NCBI GenBank assembly: GCA_964425585.1
Contig: CAYRMG010000005.1
Location: 1 to 56,446 of the forward strand
Direction of reading: 5' to 3'
Source of the DNA: Aquifex sp964425585
Lineage (GTDB): Bacteria; Aquificota; Aquificia; Aquificales; Aquificaceae
Length of the DNA stretch: 56,446 nucleotides
Made by a program: the position numbers and the translations under genes. The notes below the pieces were generated by a model. The model was not told the DNA's origin. It searched no databases and saw only the letters and a list, made by a program, of their open reading frames with translations. Numbering within the stretch: position 1 is the stretch's first letter; each line of letters starts with the position of its first letter. Shown in pieces: positions 41,560 to 49,421 of the stretch.

Positions 41560-42434
41560 ACATATTTCTTTCCATAGAAACGTGGGATATAGACGATACC
41601 CTTCTCCTTTTGTTTCTTCTCCATTACCACGCAATCGGGAAAGTTAACCTTCTGGGTGTTGAGATAGACAGGGGGACAAAACTCCAGAACAGTTACGTTA
41701 AGTATATTCTCAAACTGGCGGAGGAAGATATTCCCCTCTTTTCAAGAAACTTAGAATCTCACGAAGATGAGATTCCCGAGTATTACTACACCTTTTTTGA
41801 AGGTCTGAAAAAAGAAGAAAAAATACTCCCTCCGAGGGAGGAATCACTTGAACTCCTCAAGGGGAAAAATTTTACCCTCATAGTAGGAGGAAGCTTAAAC
41901 TTTGCAGTTTTCCTGCTAAAGGCGGGAATTACTCCGAGTGAGATTTTCTTTCAAGGCGGTTTTGCAGGATTTAATATAACGGGAAAGGTTAATAAAAAGT
42001 TCGGGAAAAAAATATTTACCCCGACGTTTAACTTAAACAAAGATATCAGGGCATCCGATGAATTTTTCAACCTAAGGGAAAAGTTTGATATCCCTACCTA
42101 CATGGTTTCAAAGAACGTGAACCACCTTATAATCGTAAAGAGAAGCGATATTCCCCTAATACCTCCGAAGACGAAACCCCAAGAAGTTTACCTAAATATT
42201 TTGAAAAAGTATTTAGAAAGCATAAGAAGGGAAAAGAGTTTACACGATGTTTATACTGCTGTAGCCTTTTTTAATAAAAATCTCTTTACGTGGAAGGAGG
42301 TAAAACCGATTTTCAGAAAGGGCAAAAAGTTCAGGGAATGGGGAAGTGAAAAAAATAGAGGGAACTTAAGGATTACCGTTGATGCAAAAGAAGAGGAAGT
42401 AAAGGCATACAGCTTATTTAAGAGGGAGTTCTAA
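41505..42434 (+). CDS. Divergent nucleoside-hydrolase-like protein
   Basis: 309 aa in the longest form. Not an obvious family member, but several landmarks of inosine-uridine nucleoside hydrolases are in order: IETWDIDDTLLLLFLL (D28, D30, D31; compare DxDxGxDD), EIFFQGGFAGFN (compare MGGxxxxGN), PTFNLNKDIRASDEFF (compare FNxxxDPEAA) and SLHDVYTAVAFF (compare HDPLAVA). Calcium site and fold may remain; activity is doubtful because the first Asp motif is shortened. The start is a problem: the only in-frame ATG overlaps gyrA by 55 bases; after the gyrA stop only ATA codons occur before the conserved part. Confidence 0.6.
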   Translation: MEIRGRRDNECRNKGKQINIFLSIETWDIDDTLLLLFLLHYHAIGKVNLLGVEIDRGTKLQNSYVKYILKLAEEDIPLFSRNLESHEDEIPEYYYTFFEGLKKEEKILPPREESLELLKGKNFTLIVGGSLNFAVFLLKAGITPSEIFFQGGFAGFNITGKVNKKFGKKIFTPTFNLNKDIRASDEFFNLREKFDIPTYMVSKNVNHLIIVKRSDIPLIPPKTKPQEVYLNILKKYLESIRREKSLHDVYTAVAFFNKNLFTWKEVKPIFRKGKKFREWGSEKNRGNLRITVDAKEEEVKAYSLFKREF

Positions 42435-43462
42435 TCTCCGTAGTATTCTTCAAAGGCTATCCATGTCCTCGGAATGCGCCACTCCAGCCTATCCCACTCC
42501 TTCATAAGTTTTTTTCTCTTACTTGCAGCTCTATTTATGGAAGCGCCGAATGTATCAAGGGCTTCCTCCTCATACTCCTCGGGTTCACCCTCAAGAATGC
42601 TCCTTGCGGCCATATCCCCCGTTAAAACCGCGTTTGCTATACCGCCCCCCGTTATAGGATGGCAGAAACCCCCCGCATCACCCACGAGCAGAACCCTACC
42701 CCTCAGGGGTTCAATTATTCCTTCACCGGGTATAAAGCCTCCCGTTCTTCCCAAAACGGGATTTGTATAAACAAACTCACCGAGCTCTTTAATAAACCTG
42801 TTCAGAACCTCAACCACATTAAGCTTATAGTAAAGGTCAATTCCCACACCGACGTTTGCAAACTCTCCCTTCGGGAATATCCATCCGTATCCGCCGGGTA
42901 TGTAATCCCTGAAGAATATAAGAAGGTCCTCAAGAGGTCTTTTGAGCTTTAGGGTATACTGTGCGGTTATGAGGAATTCCTTTGTAAAATTTCCCGTTTC
43001 TTTAGCAACTTTAGAGCGGGCACCGTCTGCACCTATGATGAAATCCGCCTTCACCTTTACTATTTCCCCTTTTCTCAGGTCCTTCAAAAGAGCGTAACCG
43101 TTTTCAAAACCGATGAACTTGGTCTTTGTTCTCAGCTTTGCTCCTTTCTTTTGTGCAAGCTCCGCTATCCTTTTGTCCCATTTCTCCCTGCGGAGGATAA
43201 ATCCCTCGGAATACATACTTACAACTTCGCCCCAAGGTGTGTAGTGAACCATATCTTTAACCTTCTGAGCTACGGTTTCATCTGTAAAAAACTCGGGAAA
43301 TTTATAACTCAACTGGATAGGAACAAACTCCGCACACTGAACGGGATACCCCACTTCTTTACGGGTATCTATCAGAAGAACCTTTGCACCGCCTTCCGCC
43401 AGCCTGTAAGCGGCAGTTGAACCTCCGGGTCCCGCTCCTATTATCAGGACGTCGTATTTCAT
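42431..43462 (-). CDS. FAD-dependent geranylgeranyl-reductase family protein
   Basis: 343 aa. Dinucleotide fold IIGAGPGGSTAAYRLAEGGA, FAD motif GADGARSKVAKETG, the GGR motif YGWIFPKGEFANVGVG and a second FAD motif RVLLVGDAGGFCHPITGGG. Members reduce isoprenoid double bonds in archaeal lipids, chlorophyll or menaquinone side chains. In an Aquifex relative, menaquinone (demethylmenaquinone or related quinone) side-chain saturation is one possibility. 10 bases downstream of the HU gene and probably co-transcribed. Confidence 0.82.
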   Translation of the reverse strand: MKYDVLIIGAGPGGSTAAYRLAEGGAKVLLIDTRKEVGYPVQCAEFVPIQLSYKFPEFFTDETVAQKVKDMVHYTPWGEVVSMYSEGFILRREKWDKRIAELAQKKGAKLRTKTKFIGFENGYALLKDLRKGEIVKVKADFIIGADGARSKVAKETGNFTKEFLITAQYTLKLKRPLEDLLIFFRDYIPGGYGWIFPKGEFANVGVGIDLYYKLNVVEVLNRFIKELGEFVYTNPVLGRTGGFIPGEGIIEPLRGRVLLVGDAGGFCHPITGGGIANAVLTGDMAARSILEGEPEEYEEEALDTFGASINRAASKRKKLMKEWDRLEWRIPRTWIAFEEYYGD

Positions 43463-43472
43463 AACTTTTAAT

Positions 43473-43751
43473 CTACTTGCCGTTTAGTTTTTTCTTCAGA
43501 GATTTTGCAGCTTTAAAAACGGGAACGTATCTCTCCTTTATATAAACCTCTATTCCCAGTCTTGGATTTTTCACAAATCTTCCCGGTTTTCTTTTTAACT
43601 TAAAGCTTCCGAGCCCCCTTATCTCAACCCTTCTTCCCTTTAGAACTTCCTCCTTTATAATCTCAAATACTTCATTCACTATGATTGTTGCCTTTCTTAA
43701 GGATATTCCCTTTCTCCTGGATAGTTCTTTCGCAAGCTCGGATTTATTCAC
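43473..43751 (-). CDS. HU/IHF family DNA-bending protein
   Basis: 92 aa. LSRRKGISLRKATIIVNEVF is the dimerising helix pair, VEIRGLGSFKLKRKPGRFVK the beta arm with GLGSF, and the tip has RNPxxG as KNPRLG. The long basic arm and C-terminus fit HU/IHF; the Arg/Lys arm with a single Pro is closer to IHF-like members. The start is GTG, supported by GGAGG 7 bases upstream, overlapping the lptA stop as GTGA. Its place in an LPS-export operon is unusual. Confidence 0.9.
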   Translation of the reverse strand: MNKSELAKELSRRKGISLRKATIIVNEVFEIIKEEVLKGRRVEIRGLGSFKLKRKPGRFVKNPRLGIEVYIKERYVPVFKAAKSLKKKLNGK

Positions 43752-44182
43752 TTCTTTTCCTCCACAAATACGCTTCTCACCCTATTTTTCTCTCCCTTTG
43801 CCACTATCTTTTTCTCTTTACCGTATATGTATATCTCGTCCGCCTCAAGGACTTTTTTACCTTCAACTATTTTAGCATTTCCCCTCATGTAAACAATATC
43901 CTTTTTAAGGTCATACTCAAGGTAATCGGAAAAGGATTTACGGTTGTCCTCAAGTATACTTACCTTCCCCTTTGCAACGATTTTCAGGGGTTTTCCCTCC
44001 TTGTCAAGGTATATGATAACCTCGTCCGCTTTCAAAACCGAACCGTCCCTTATTAACTTTACATTTCCCCTGTATATGAGTTTATCCCGGGTGTATACCA
44101 GGCTGTCCGCTTCGCCCGTAATCGCCTGAGAAAAAGCAATTCCCACAAGGCTAAGGGTAAGAATGAATGCTTTTAACTTCAT
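43748..44182 (-). CDS. lptA: LptA-like periplasmic LPS bridge protein (OstA domain)
   Basis: 144 aa with a signal peptide (AFILTLSLVGIAFSQA). Repeated OstA-like beta strands, such as DKLIYRGNVKLIRDGSVLKA and KKDIVYMRGNAKIVEGKKVL, build the beta-jellyroll that shuttles LPS across the periplasm. It follows lptC with a 32-base overlap. lptB is not in the window. Confidence 0.85.
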   Translation of the reverse strand: MKLKAFILTLSLVGIAFSQAITGEADSLVYTRDKLIYRGNVKLIRDGSVLKADEVIIYLDKEGKPLKIVAKGKVSILEDNRKSFSDYLEYDLKKDIVYMRGNAKIVEGKKVLEADEIYIYGKEKKIVAKGEKNRVRSVFVEEKK

Positions 44183-44648
44183 CTATAATTACCTTAAAAG
44201 GTTTAAAGGATATTTTAAAGCCTTTACCCCTTATTACATTTTTCCCTTTTCTCAGTATTATGTCCTCATATCCCCAGGCTTCATTTTTCTTAAAATCCAC
44301 GTAGGCGCTCGTCGTCCTCAGATACATATCCTTTCCGAATATCTCAACACCTCCCTCAAGTCTTCCCCTTTTTTCCCTCCTGTTGAGGTATAGCCTTTCC
44401 GCCTTTATGGTGTATCCTCCCCCTTGGATAACACTTCTTTTAATAATCGCTATTCCCTTCTCGTAGATGAGCTCTTTACCCTTTACATTCCATATTTGTC
44501 CCTCATCGGTGAAGACCTTTATGAGAACATTCTCAACGTTGCTCCTCACAAGATTGTATTCCTCAAGGGATAAATACACCCTTACATAATACTCCGAAAA
44601 AAGAACGCCCAAAAGAAATAGCAGTATCAGGAAAGAACCCTTAAGCAT
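44151..44648 (-). CDS. lptC: LptC-like LPS export protein
   Basis: 165 aa with one N-terminal membrane helix (ILLFLLGVLFSEYYVRVY) and a periplasmic beta-jellyroll (WNVKGKELIYEKG, GRLEGGVEIFGKDMYL, KNVIRGKGFKI). LptC receives LPS from LptB2FG and passes it to LptA. It overlaps kdsC by 8 bases and lptA by 32. The kdsC-lptC-lptA order matches many Gram-negative genomes and supports the assignment. Confidence 0.83.
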   Translation of the reverse strand: MLKGSFLILLFLLGVLFSEYYVRVYLSLEEYNLVRSNVENVLIKVFTDEGQIWNVKGKELIYEKGIAIIKRSVIQGGGYTIKAERLYLNRREKRGRLEGGVEIFGKDMYLRTTSAYVDFKKNEAWGYEDIILRKGKNVIRGKGFKISFKPFKVIIDEVKSIHSYP

Positions 44649-45132
44649 CTTTTAGGAGTTTTATGAGCTCCGCAACTTCTCTGATTGCACCCCTTCCCCC
44701 TTCCGCGTTCGTAATATAAAGGGCTACTTTTTTAACCTCTTCAACCGCATTCCTTACCGCCACGGGAAAGCCGACCCTTTCCATAACGGGAAGGTCTACG
44801 ATATCGTCCCCCACAAAGCATATCTCTTCATCCTTAAGCTTTTTTCTTCTTTTTATCTCCTCGTAAATCTCAAGTTTTGAGTATCTCCCTGTAAATACCT
44901 CCTCTATTCCGAGCTCTTTCAGTCTAACGCTCAGAGGGGAAGAATCCCTTCCGCTTATCACTCCTATCTCAAGCCCCATGCCCTGAAGAATTTTTATTCC
45001 CAGCCCGTCAAGGACGTTGAAAACCTTTATGGTTTCCCCTTTTTCCGTGTAATAAAGACTTCCGTCGGTAAGAACGCCGTCTATGTCGGTTATTATTAAC
45101 TTCAGTTTTTTTATCCTATCTCTCAGAGCCAT
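44641..45132 (-). CDS. kdsC: 3-deoxy-D-manno-octulosonate 8-phosphate phosphatase
   Basis: 163 aa HAD phosphatase (C0 type, tetramer). Nucleophile motif LIITDIDGVLTDGSLYY, second motif VISGRDS and the fourth CFVGDDIVDLPVM. Produces Kdo for LPS, which WaaA (also in this window) attaches to lipid A. The ATG lies inside the end of the sirtuin gene (17-base overlap) with GGAAAGGT upstream. Confidence 0.94.
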   Translation of the reverse strand: MALRDRIKKLKLIITDIDGVLTDGSLYYTEKGETIKVFNVLDGLGIKILQGMGLEIGVISGRDSSPLSVRLKELGIEEVFTGRYSKLEIYEEIKRRKKLKDEEICFVGDDIVDLPVMERVGFPVAVRNAVEEVKKVALYITNAEGGRGAIREVAELIKLLKDA

Positions 45133-45829
45133 ACCTTTCCCTCACGTATTCGTAAACCTTTCTGAGTCCCGTGCTTGCCTTCTCCCTGAAAACTTTGTCC
45201 GCTATGCGGGAAATGGGTGTTTCCTCGGGATTTACCTCTATGACTTCCGCGCCGTTTTCTTTCGCAATATAAGGAAGTTCCGCCGCGGGATAAACCACTC
45301 CCGATGTTCCAACAACTATAAACAGATGGGCTTCCCTTGAAAGCTCGTAAGCTTTTTTCAAGGCATCGGGAGGAAGACTTTCCCCGAACCAGACGACACC
45401 GGGTCTGAGAATTCCCCTACACTCACACCTCGGAGGTATTTCGGGAAGGGGAGTCCTGTAGTCATACGTTTCCTTTCCGCATTCAACACACCTCACTTTC
45501 CATATGTTTCCGTGAAGCTCTATAACCTTTTCCGAGCCCGCTTTTTGGTGAAGACCGTCAACATTTTGGGTTATTAAGAAGAACTCGGGAAATTCCCTTT
45601 CCATCTTTGCGAGAATTTTGTGTCCTTCATTGGGCTCCGCTTTGGCTATTAATTGTCTTCTCCAGTCATACCATTCCCATACGAGCTTGGGATTTCTGAA
45701 GAAGGCTTCGGGAGTTGCAAGCTCCTCGGGTCTGAACTTGTTCCACAGCCCGTCTTTTCCCCTGAACGTAGGAATACCGCTTTCCGCGGATATTCCCGCC
45801 CCCGTAAGCGCAACTATCTTAACCGCCAT
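45116..45829 (-). CDS. cobB: Sir2 family NAD-dependent protein deacylase
   Basis: 237 aa. NAD-binding ALTGAGISAESGIPTFRG, ITQNVDGLHQKAGS, catalytic His in IELHGN, and four zinc cysteines: CVEC, then CEC in PPRCECRGILRPG. Note the second pair is C-x-C rather than CxxC. Removes acyl groups from lysines, for example on acetyl-CoA synthetase. First gene of the kdsC-lpt operon. Starts 18 bases from the divergent M23 peptidase gene. Confidence 0.92.
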   Translation of the reverse strand: MAVKIVALTGAGISAESGIPTFRGKDGLWNKFRPEELATPEAFFRNPKLVWEWYDWRRQLIAKAEPNEGHKILAKMEREFPEFFLITQNVDGLHQKAGSEKVIELHGNIWKVRCVECGKETYDYRTPLPEIPPRCECRGILRPGVVWFGESLPPDALKKAYELSREAHLFIVVGTSGVVYPAAELPYIAKENGAEVIEVNPEETPISRIADKVFREKASTGLRKVYEYVRERYGSER

Positions 45830-45847
45830 AAGGTTATAATTTATCCG
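45830..45847. promoter_or_regulatory. 18-bp divergent promoter region, cobB and M23 peptidase
   Basis: Plus strand: a perfect TATAAT at 45835-45840 followed by 7 bases and the ATG at 45848. Minus strand: TAAATT followed by 8 bases and the cobB ATG. No ribosome-binding site on either side. Confidence 0.6.
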
Positions 45848-47125
45848 ATGAAGAAAAAGCTCATTCTCCTTCTTTTATCTCTTCTGGCAGTCGGAGGCTT
45901 TGTTTACTATGCGGTATTTTTCTCCAAACCGAAAGTAAAAGGTTATGATGGGCTCTCCTTGCTTCCGAGAAAAAAGACCGTAATACTTAAGGTGGAAAAC
46001 CCCCGGAGGGCTGACCTGCTTACGGTTAAACTCGTTCAAAACGGAAAGGAGTTCGTTTTATACGAGGGAAAGCCAGAAGGGGAGATAAAACTTACGATAG
46101 AACCCAAGCGTTTAGGGTTGAAGGAGGGAAAAGCGGAGGCATACGTTGAAGTCAGGAGGCTCTTTTTCCTTAAGGAGGTTTACCGCGTTCCCGCACACAT
46201 TGATTACACTCCCCCGACGGTAAGTATTCTCTTTTCCCCGTATGCGGTTATGAACGGAGGAAGCGGTGCTCTGAAAGTAAGCGTTAGCGAAGAGGCAAAC
46301 TTAAGTTTAAAAGTCGGTAACTTAACCTTTCCCTTTTACAAATCGGGAGAACATACATACTTTACCCTTTTTGCCGTTCCCCTTAATTTTTCGGAAAAGG
46401 ACAGTATTGAACTTATAGCGGTTGATAAAGCGGGAAACGAGACGAAAATCCCAATCCCGTCCAGGCTGAGGTTAAAAAAATATCCCGTCTACAGAATTGA
46501 GCTGAAAGGAAGGGAAAGACTTCTCATTCCTAAACTCTCAACGCTTCTCGCCGAAGAAGTGAGCAGGAAAAACTTAATATCAGCCTTCAAGAAGGTAAAC
46601 GAGGAGCTGAGAAAACAAAGCGAGGAACAGCTATACAAAATAGGAAAGAACTCCGAGGAAAAGATTTACTGGAATGGAAAATTTCTTCAGATGAAAAAAA
46701 GCAAAGTTATATCTCTCTTCGGGGAAAAGCGTATATACATTTATGGGGGAAAAAGAATAAGCGAGAGCTATCACTGGGGATACGACCTCGCATCGGTAAA
46801 AAACGCCCCTGTTGAGGCGTCAAACGGAGGAAGGGTAGTTTTCGTGGGATTTCTCGGCATATACGGAAACACTGTTGTGATAGACCACGGATACGGTCTT
46901 ATGAGCATATACTCACACCTTGCCGAGTTCAGGGTAAAGAAGGGAGATGTAGTGAAGAAAGGCCAGATAATAGGAATAACCGACTCAACGGGTCTCGCCT
47001 TCGGAGACCATTTGCATTTTGGTATTATGATTCATGGAATTCCCGTAAACCCGATAGAATGGTGGGATAAAAAGTGGATAAAAAATAACATCTTGCCCGC
47101 CGTTCAGCCGAGAATATCAAGATGA
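45848..47125 (+). CDS. M23 family metallopeptidase (cell-wall or LytM-like)
   Basis: 425 aa. An N-terminal membrane helix (LILLLLSLLAVGGFVYYAVF) is followed by an Ig-like beta-rich periplasmic region (about 30-240) and a LytM domain at 300-410. Zinc ligands are present: HWGYDLAS (HxxxD) and HLHFGIM (HxH). It should cut peptide cross-links in peptidoglycan, so it is active rather than a degenerate activator such as EnvC. An upstream in-frame start is rejected because it lies inside cobB. The 3' end overlaps the next gene by 22 bases. Confidence 0.85.
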   Translation: MKKKLILLLLSLLAVGGFVYYAVFFSKPKVKGYDGLSLLPRKKTVILKVENPRRADLLTVKLVQNGKEFVLYEGKPEGEIKLTIEPKRLGLKEGKAEAYVEVRRLFFLKEVYRVPAHIDYTPPTVSILFSPYAVMNGGSGALKVSVSEEANLSLKVGNLTFPFYKSGEHTYFTLFAVPLNFSEKDSIELIAVDKAGNETKIPIPSRLRLKKYPVYRIELKGRERLLIPKLSTLLAEEVSRKNLISAFKKVNEELRKQSEEQLYKIGKNSEEKIYWNGKFLQMKKSKVISLFGEKRIYIYGGKRISESYHWGYDLASVKNAPVEASNGGRVVFVGFLGIYGNTVVIDHGYGLMSIYSHLAEFRVKKGDVVKKGQIIGITDSTGLAFGDHLHFGIMIHGIPVNPIEWWDKKWIKNNILPAVQPRISR

Positions 47126-47715
47126 CAGGTGTTGTTCAACTCCCTGAGATGAAATCTTTCCCCGTCATAATCAAGAATCGTAATGCCCGTATTGTCCATA
47201 TGAATGTGCCACATCTTCTCAAGGCCTATATTCAGCGCCAGGCAAACGAGCCCGTGCAGGGTTCCCCCGTGTCCTACAACAGCGATACACTTTTCCCTTC
47301 TCCGAATAATCTCCTCTAAAAACGCAGATATTCTCTTTTCAAAGAGCTTCATATCCTCTTGAGTGGGAAGGGGATTTTCTACGGGATTCTTAAGCCAGTC
47401 CAGTATCATCTTCTTATTTTCTTCAAACATAGTCCAGAAGTGATTTCCTTCCAAAACGCCGAAGGACATCTCCCTTATTCTTTCGTCAACTATGAGCTTT
47501 ACGCCGAGTATGTCCGAAAGGGTAAGAGCGGTCTTGTAAGCCCTTCTCTGGGGAGAGGTAAAGATTATCTCGGGCTTTTCTTTTTGAAAGTATCCCGTGA
47601 GGAGTCTCGCCTGAACGAAGCCGAGCGGTGTGAGGTCGCTGTCAAGCCTGCCCTGAAATATGCCCTTTTCGTTGTATTCGCTTTGGGCATGCCTTATTAG
47701 GTATATCCTCTTCAT
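47104..47715 (-). CDS. Histidine phosphatase (PGM-like; possible phosphoserine phosphatase)
   Basis: 203 aa. The catalytic motif reads LIRHAQSEYN (RHA instead of RHG), and the second His lies in VVGHGGTLHGL. It has the small cofactor-dependent PGM fold. Hydrogenobacter uses PGM-like enzymes (PspA/PspB) as metal-independent phosphoserine phosphatases; the C-terminal NNTCHLDIL resembles the NITCHL I recall in PspA. A role in serine synthesis is therefore possible. Overlaps the downstream end of the 99-aa gene by 4 bases. Confidence 0.75.
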   Translation of the reverse strand: MKRIYLIRHAQSEYNEKGIFQGRLDSDLTPLGFVQARLLTGYFQKEKPEIIFTSPQRRAYKTALTLSDILGVKLIVDERIREMSFGVLEGNHFWTMFEENKKMILDWLKNPVENPLPTQEDMKLFEKRISAFLEEIIRRREKCIAVVGHGGTLHGLVCLALNIGLEKMWHIHMDNTGITILDYDGERFHLRELNNTCHLDILG

Positions 47716-48011
47716 ATCTGTTCAAATAAGACGTCTAGAACCTGAGGTTGTATATCTATCTCCCATTCCTGATAGTAATACTCCTTATTTACTACAGTGA
47801 CAACGCCGAGGTTTTCAAGGTAGAGAAGAACCTTCGCAAGATTCACAAGCCCGCATATCTGGGAGGACTTTAGCTCTTTTATTTTCACCCTCGGTATGGG
47901 TCTGTCCGCATTTTTGAATATCTCAAGAAGTTCCTGTTTCACGTGGTAGTAAAGGGTTTCAAAATCGCAGGGCTGTTTTCCTTCCTTGGGATTCAGCCTT
48001 TCCCTATACAA
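47712..48011 (-). CDS. Small protein of unknown function (99 aa)
   Basis: I do not recognise this protein. It is soluble, with helix-rich parts (TLYYHVKQELLEIFKNA, LVNLAKVLLYLENLG) followed by VVTVVNKEYYYQEWE, which together resemble a winged helix with a wing hairpin. Two cysteines. The start is TTG, supported by GGAGGTGA with 6-base spacing that is embedded in the last codons of murE (19-base overlap), so translation is coupled to murE. No other in-frame start fits better. Confidence 0.6.
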   Translation of the reverse strand: MYRERLNPKEGKQPCDFETLYYHVKQELLEIFKNADRPIPRVKIKELKSSQICGLVNLAKVLLYLENLGVVTVVNKEYYYQEWEIDIQPQVLDVLFEQI

Positions 48012-49402
48012 TCATCACCTCCGAGTATTTCTTTAACAACCTCAGCATCACTGAAAGGATATTTTACACCTTTTATCTCCTGATAATTTTCGTGTCCCTT
48101 TCCCAGTATTGCAACCGTATCCCCTTCCTCCGCAATCCTCAAGGCTATTTCTATAGCCTTTCTTCTATTCGGTTCAACGATAACCTTTTTCTTATTTCTT
48201 ATTCCTTTAAGTATATCCTCTATTATGGCCTCGGGTTCTTCATCCCTCGGGTTGTCGGAGGTGAGAATAATAATATCGCTGAACCGCTCGGAAGCTCTTC
48301 CCATCATAGGCCTTTTTTCCCTGTCCCTGTTTCCTCCCGCTCCGAAAAGGGATATGAGCCTTTTCCTTGTGATGGTGCGTGCGGTTTTTAAGACGTTTTC
48401 AATCGCATCGGGTGTGTGGGCGTAATCAACTATAACGGTAAACGCTCCCCTGTAAACCACCTCAAATCTTCCGGGAACGTTTATACACTTCAGTGCTTTT
48501 GATATTACTTCTTCTTCTATACCCTTCCAGAGGGCGTAAGCTATTCCCGCTCCGAGGTTATAGGCTTGAAACTCACCCGCAAGATTTGAAAAGAAAGTGT
48601 ATCTTTTTCCCCTGAAAGAAACCTCAATTTTTGAACCATCAAGATTTGTAGAAAAATCCTCTATTTTTAACTCTCCGTTCCTTCCGTAGGTAATTACTTC
48701 CCCATCAACTTCTTTCGCAAGCCTCTTTCCGTATGGGTCATCTGTATTTATTATCTTCACCTTTGAGCTGTATTCCGTAAAGAGTCTTTTTTTTGAAAGG
48801 AAGTATTCTTCCATCGTTCTGTGGTAATCAAGGTGGTCTCTCGTAAGGTTTGTAAATATAACCGCTTCAAACTCGGTCGGATAAACCCTATACTGGTCAA
48901 GGGCATGGGAAGAAATCTCCGCAACGACGTGGGAAGCTCCCTTTTCCAGAAGCTCCTTTAATATTCTGTGCCACGTTATCGGGTCAGGTGTTGTCCTTCC
49001 CTCTCCGAGAATCTCATTCCCCATCCTGTAATTCACAGTTCCGAGAACCCCCACCTTTTCCCCCGATAATTCAAGAATCTTTTCTATTACATAGGTTGTA
49101 GTAGTTTTACCGTTTGTTCCCGTAACCCCTATTATATTCAGCTTTTTTGAGGGCTCTCCGAAAAAGATATGTGCGGATTCTCCGAGAGCCTTTCGCGTAT
49201 TTTCCACAACTATAACGGGAATATCAAGATGAACAGGCTTTTGTGTAACTACCGCATAAGCTCCCCTATCCTGTGCTTCTTTTACAAAATCATGTCCGTC
49301 AAACTTAGTTCCCTTTATGGCGAAAAAAAGATATCCTTTTTTCACTTCCTTTGAGTTCGGGGTTAATCCCCTCACGCGACTCAAGATAAAGGAAAGGTTC
49401 AT
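47993..49402 (-). CDS. murE: UDP-MurNAc-L-Ala-D-Glu ligase, probably meso-DAP adding
   Basis: 469 aa Mur ligase. ATP P-loop VTGTNGKTTTTYVIEKI, central motif TRDHLDYHRTM, and DNPRDEEPEAII near the C-terminus; DNPR is the meso-diaminopimelate recognition motif of MurE. An odd C-terminus (EILGGDDCIGKG) contains the ribosome-binding site of the next gene. No Shine-Dalgarno sequence precedes the ATG; TATTAT lies 6 bases upstream. Confidence 0.94.
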   Translation of the reverse strand: MNLSFILSRVRGLTPNSKEVKKGYLFFAIKGTKFDGHDFVKEAQDRGAYAVVTQKPVHLDIPVIVVENTRKALGESAHIFFGEPSKKLNIIGVTGTNGKTTTTYVIEKILELSGEKVGVLGTVNYRMGNEILGEGRTTPDPITWHRILKELLEKGASHVVAEISSHALDQYRVYPTEFEAVIFTNLTRDHLDYHRTMEEYFLSKKRLFTEYSSKVKIINTDDPYGKRLAKEVDGEVITYGRNGELKIEDFSTNLDGSKIEVSFRGKRYTFFSNLAGEFQAYNLGAGIAYALWKGIEEEVISKALKCINVPGRFEVVYRGAFTVIVDYAHTPDAIENVLKTARTITRKRLISLFGAGGNRDREKRPMMGRASERFSDIIILTSDNPRDEEPEAIIEDILKGIRNKKKVIVEPNRRKAIEIALRIAEEGDTVAILGKGHENYQEIKGVKYPFSDAEVVKEILGGDDCIGKG

Positions 49403-49421
49403 ACTTATATAATACTTTTTG
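49403..49421. promoter_or_regulatory. 19-bp divergent promoter region, murE and IPCT/DIPPS
   Basis: Plus strand: a perfect TATAAT at 49408-49413 followed by 8 bases and the ATG at 49422. Minus strand: TATTAT then 6 bases and the murE ATG. The hexamers overlap each other on opposite strands. Confidence 0.62.

Noticed and set aside
45653..45847. 65-residue extension of the M23 peptidase
   Set aside because: It lies inside cobB and would hide the N-terminal membrane helix; a perfect TATAAT sits just before the ATG at 45848.
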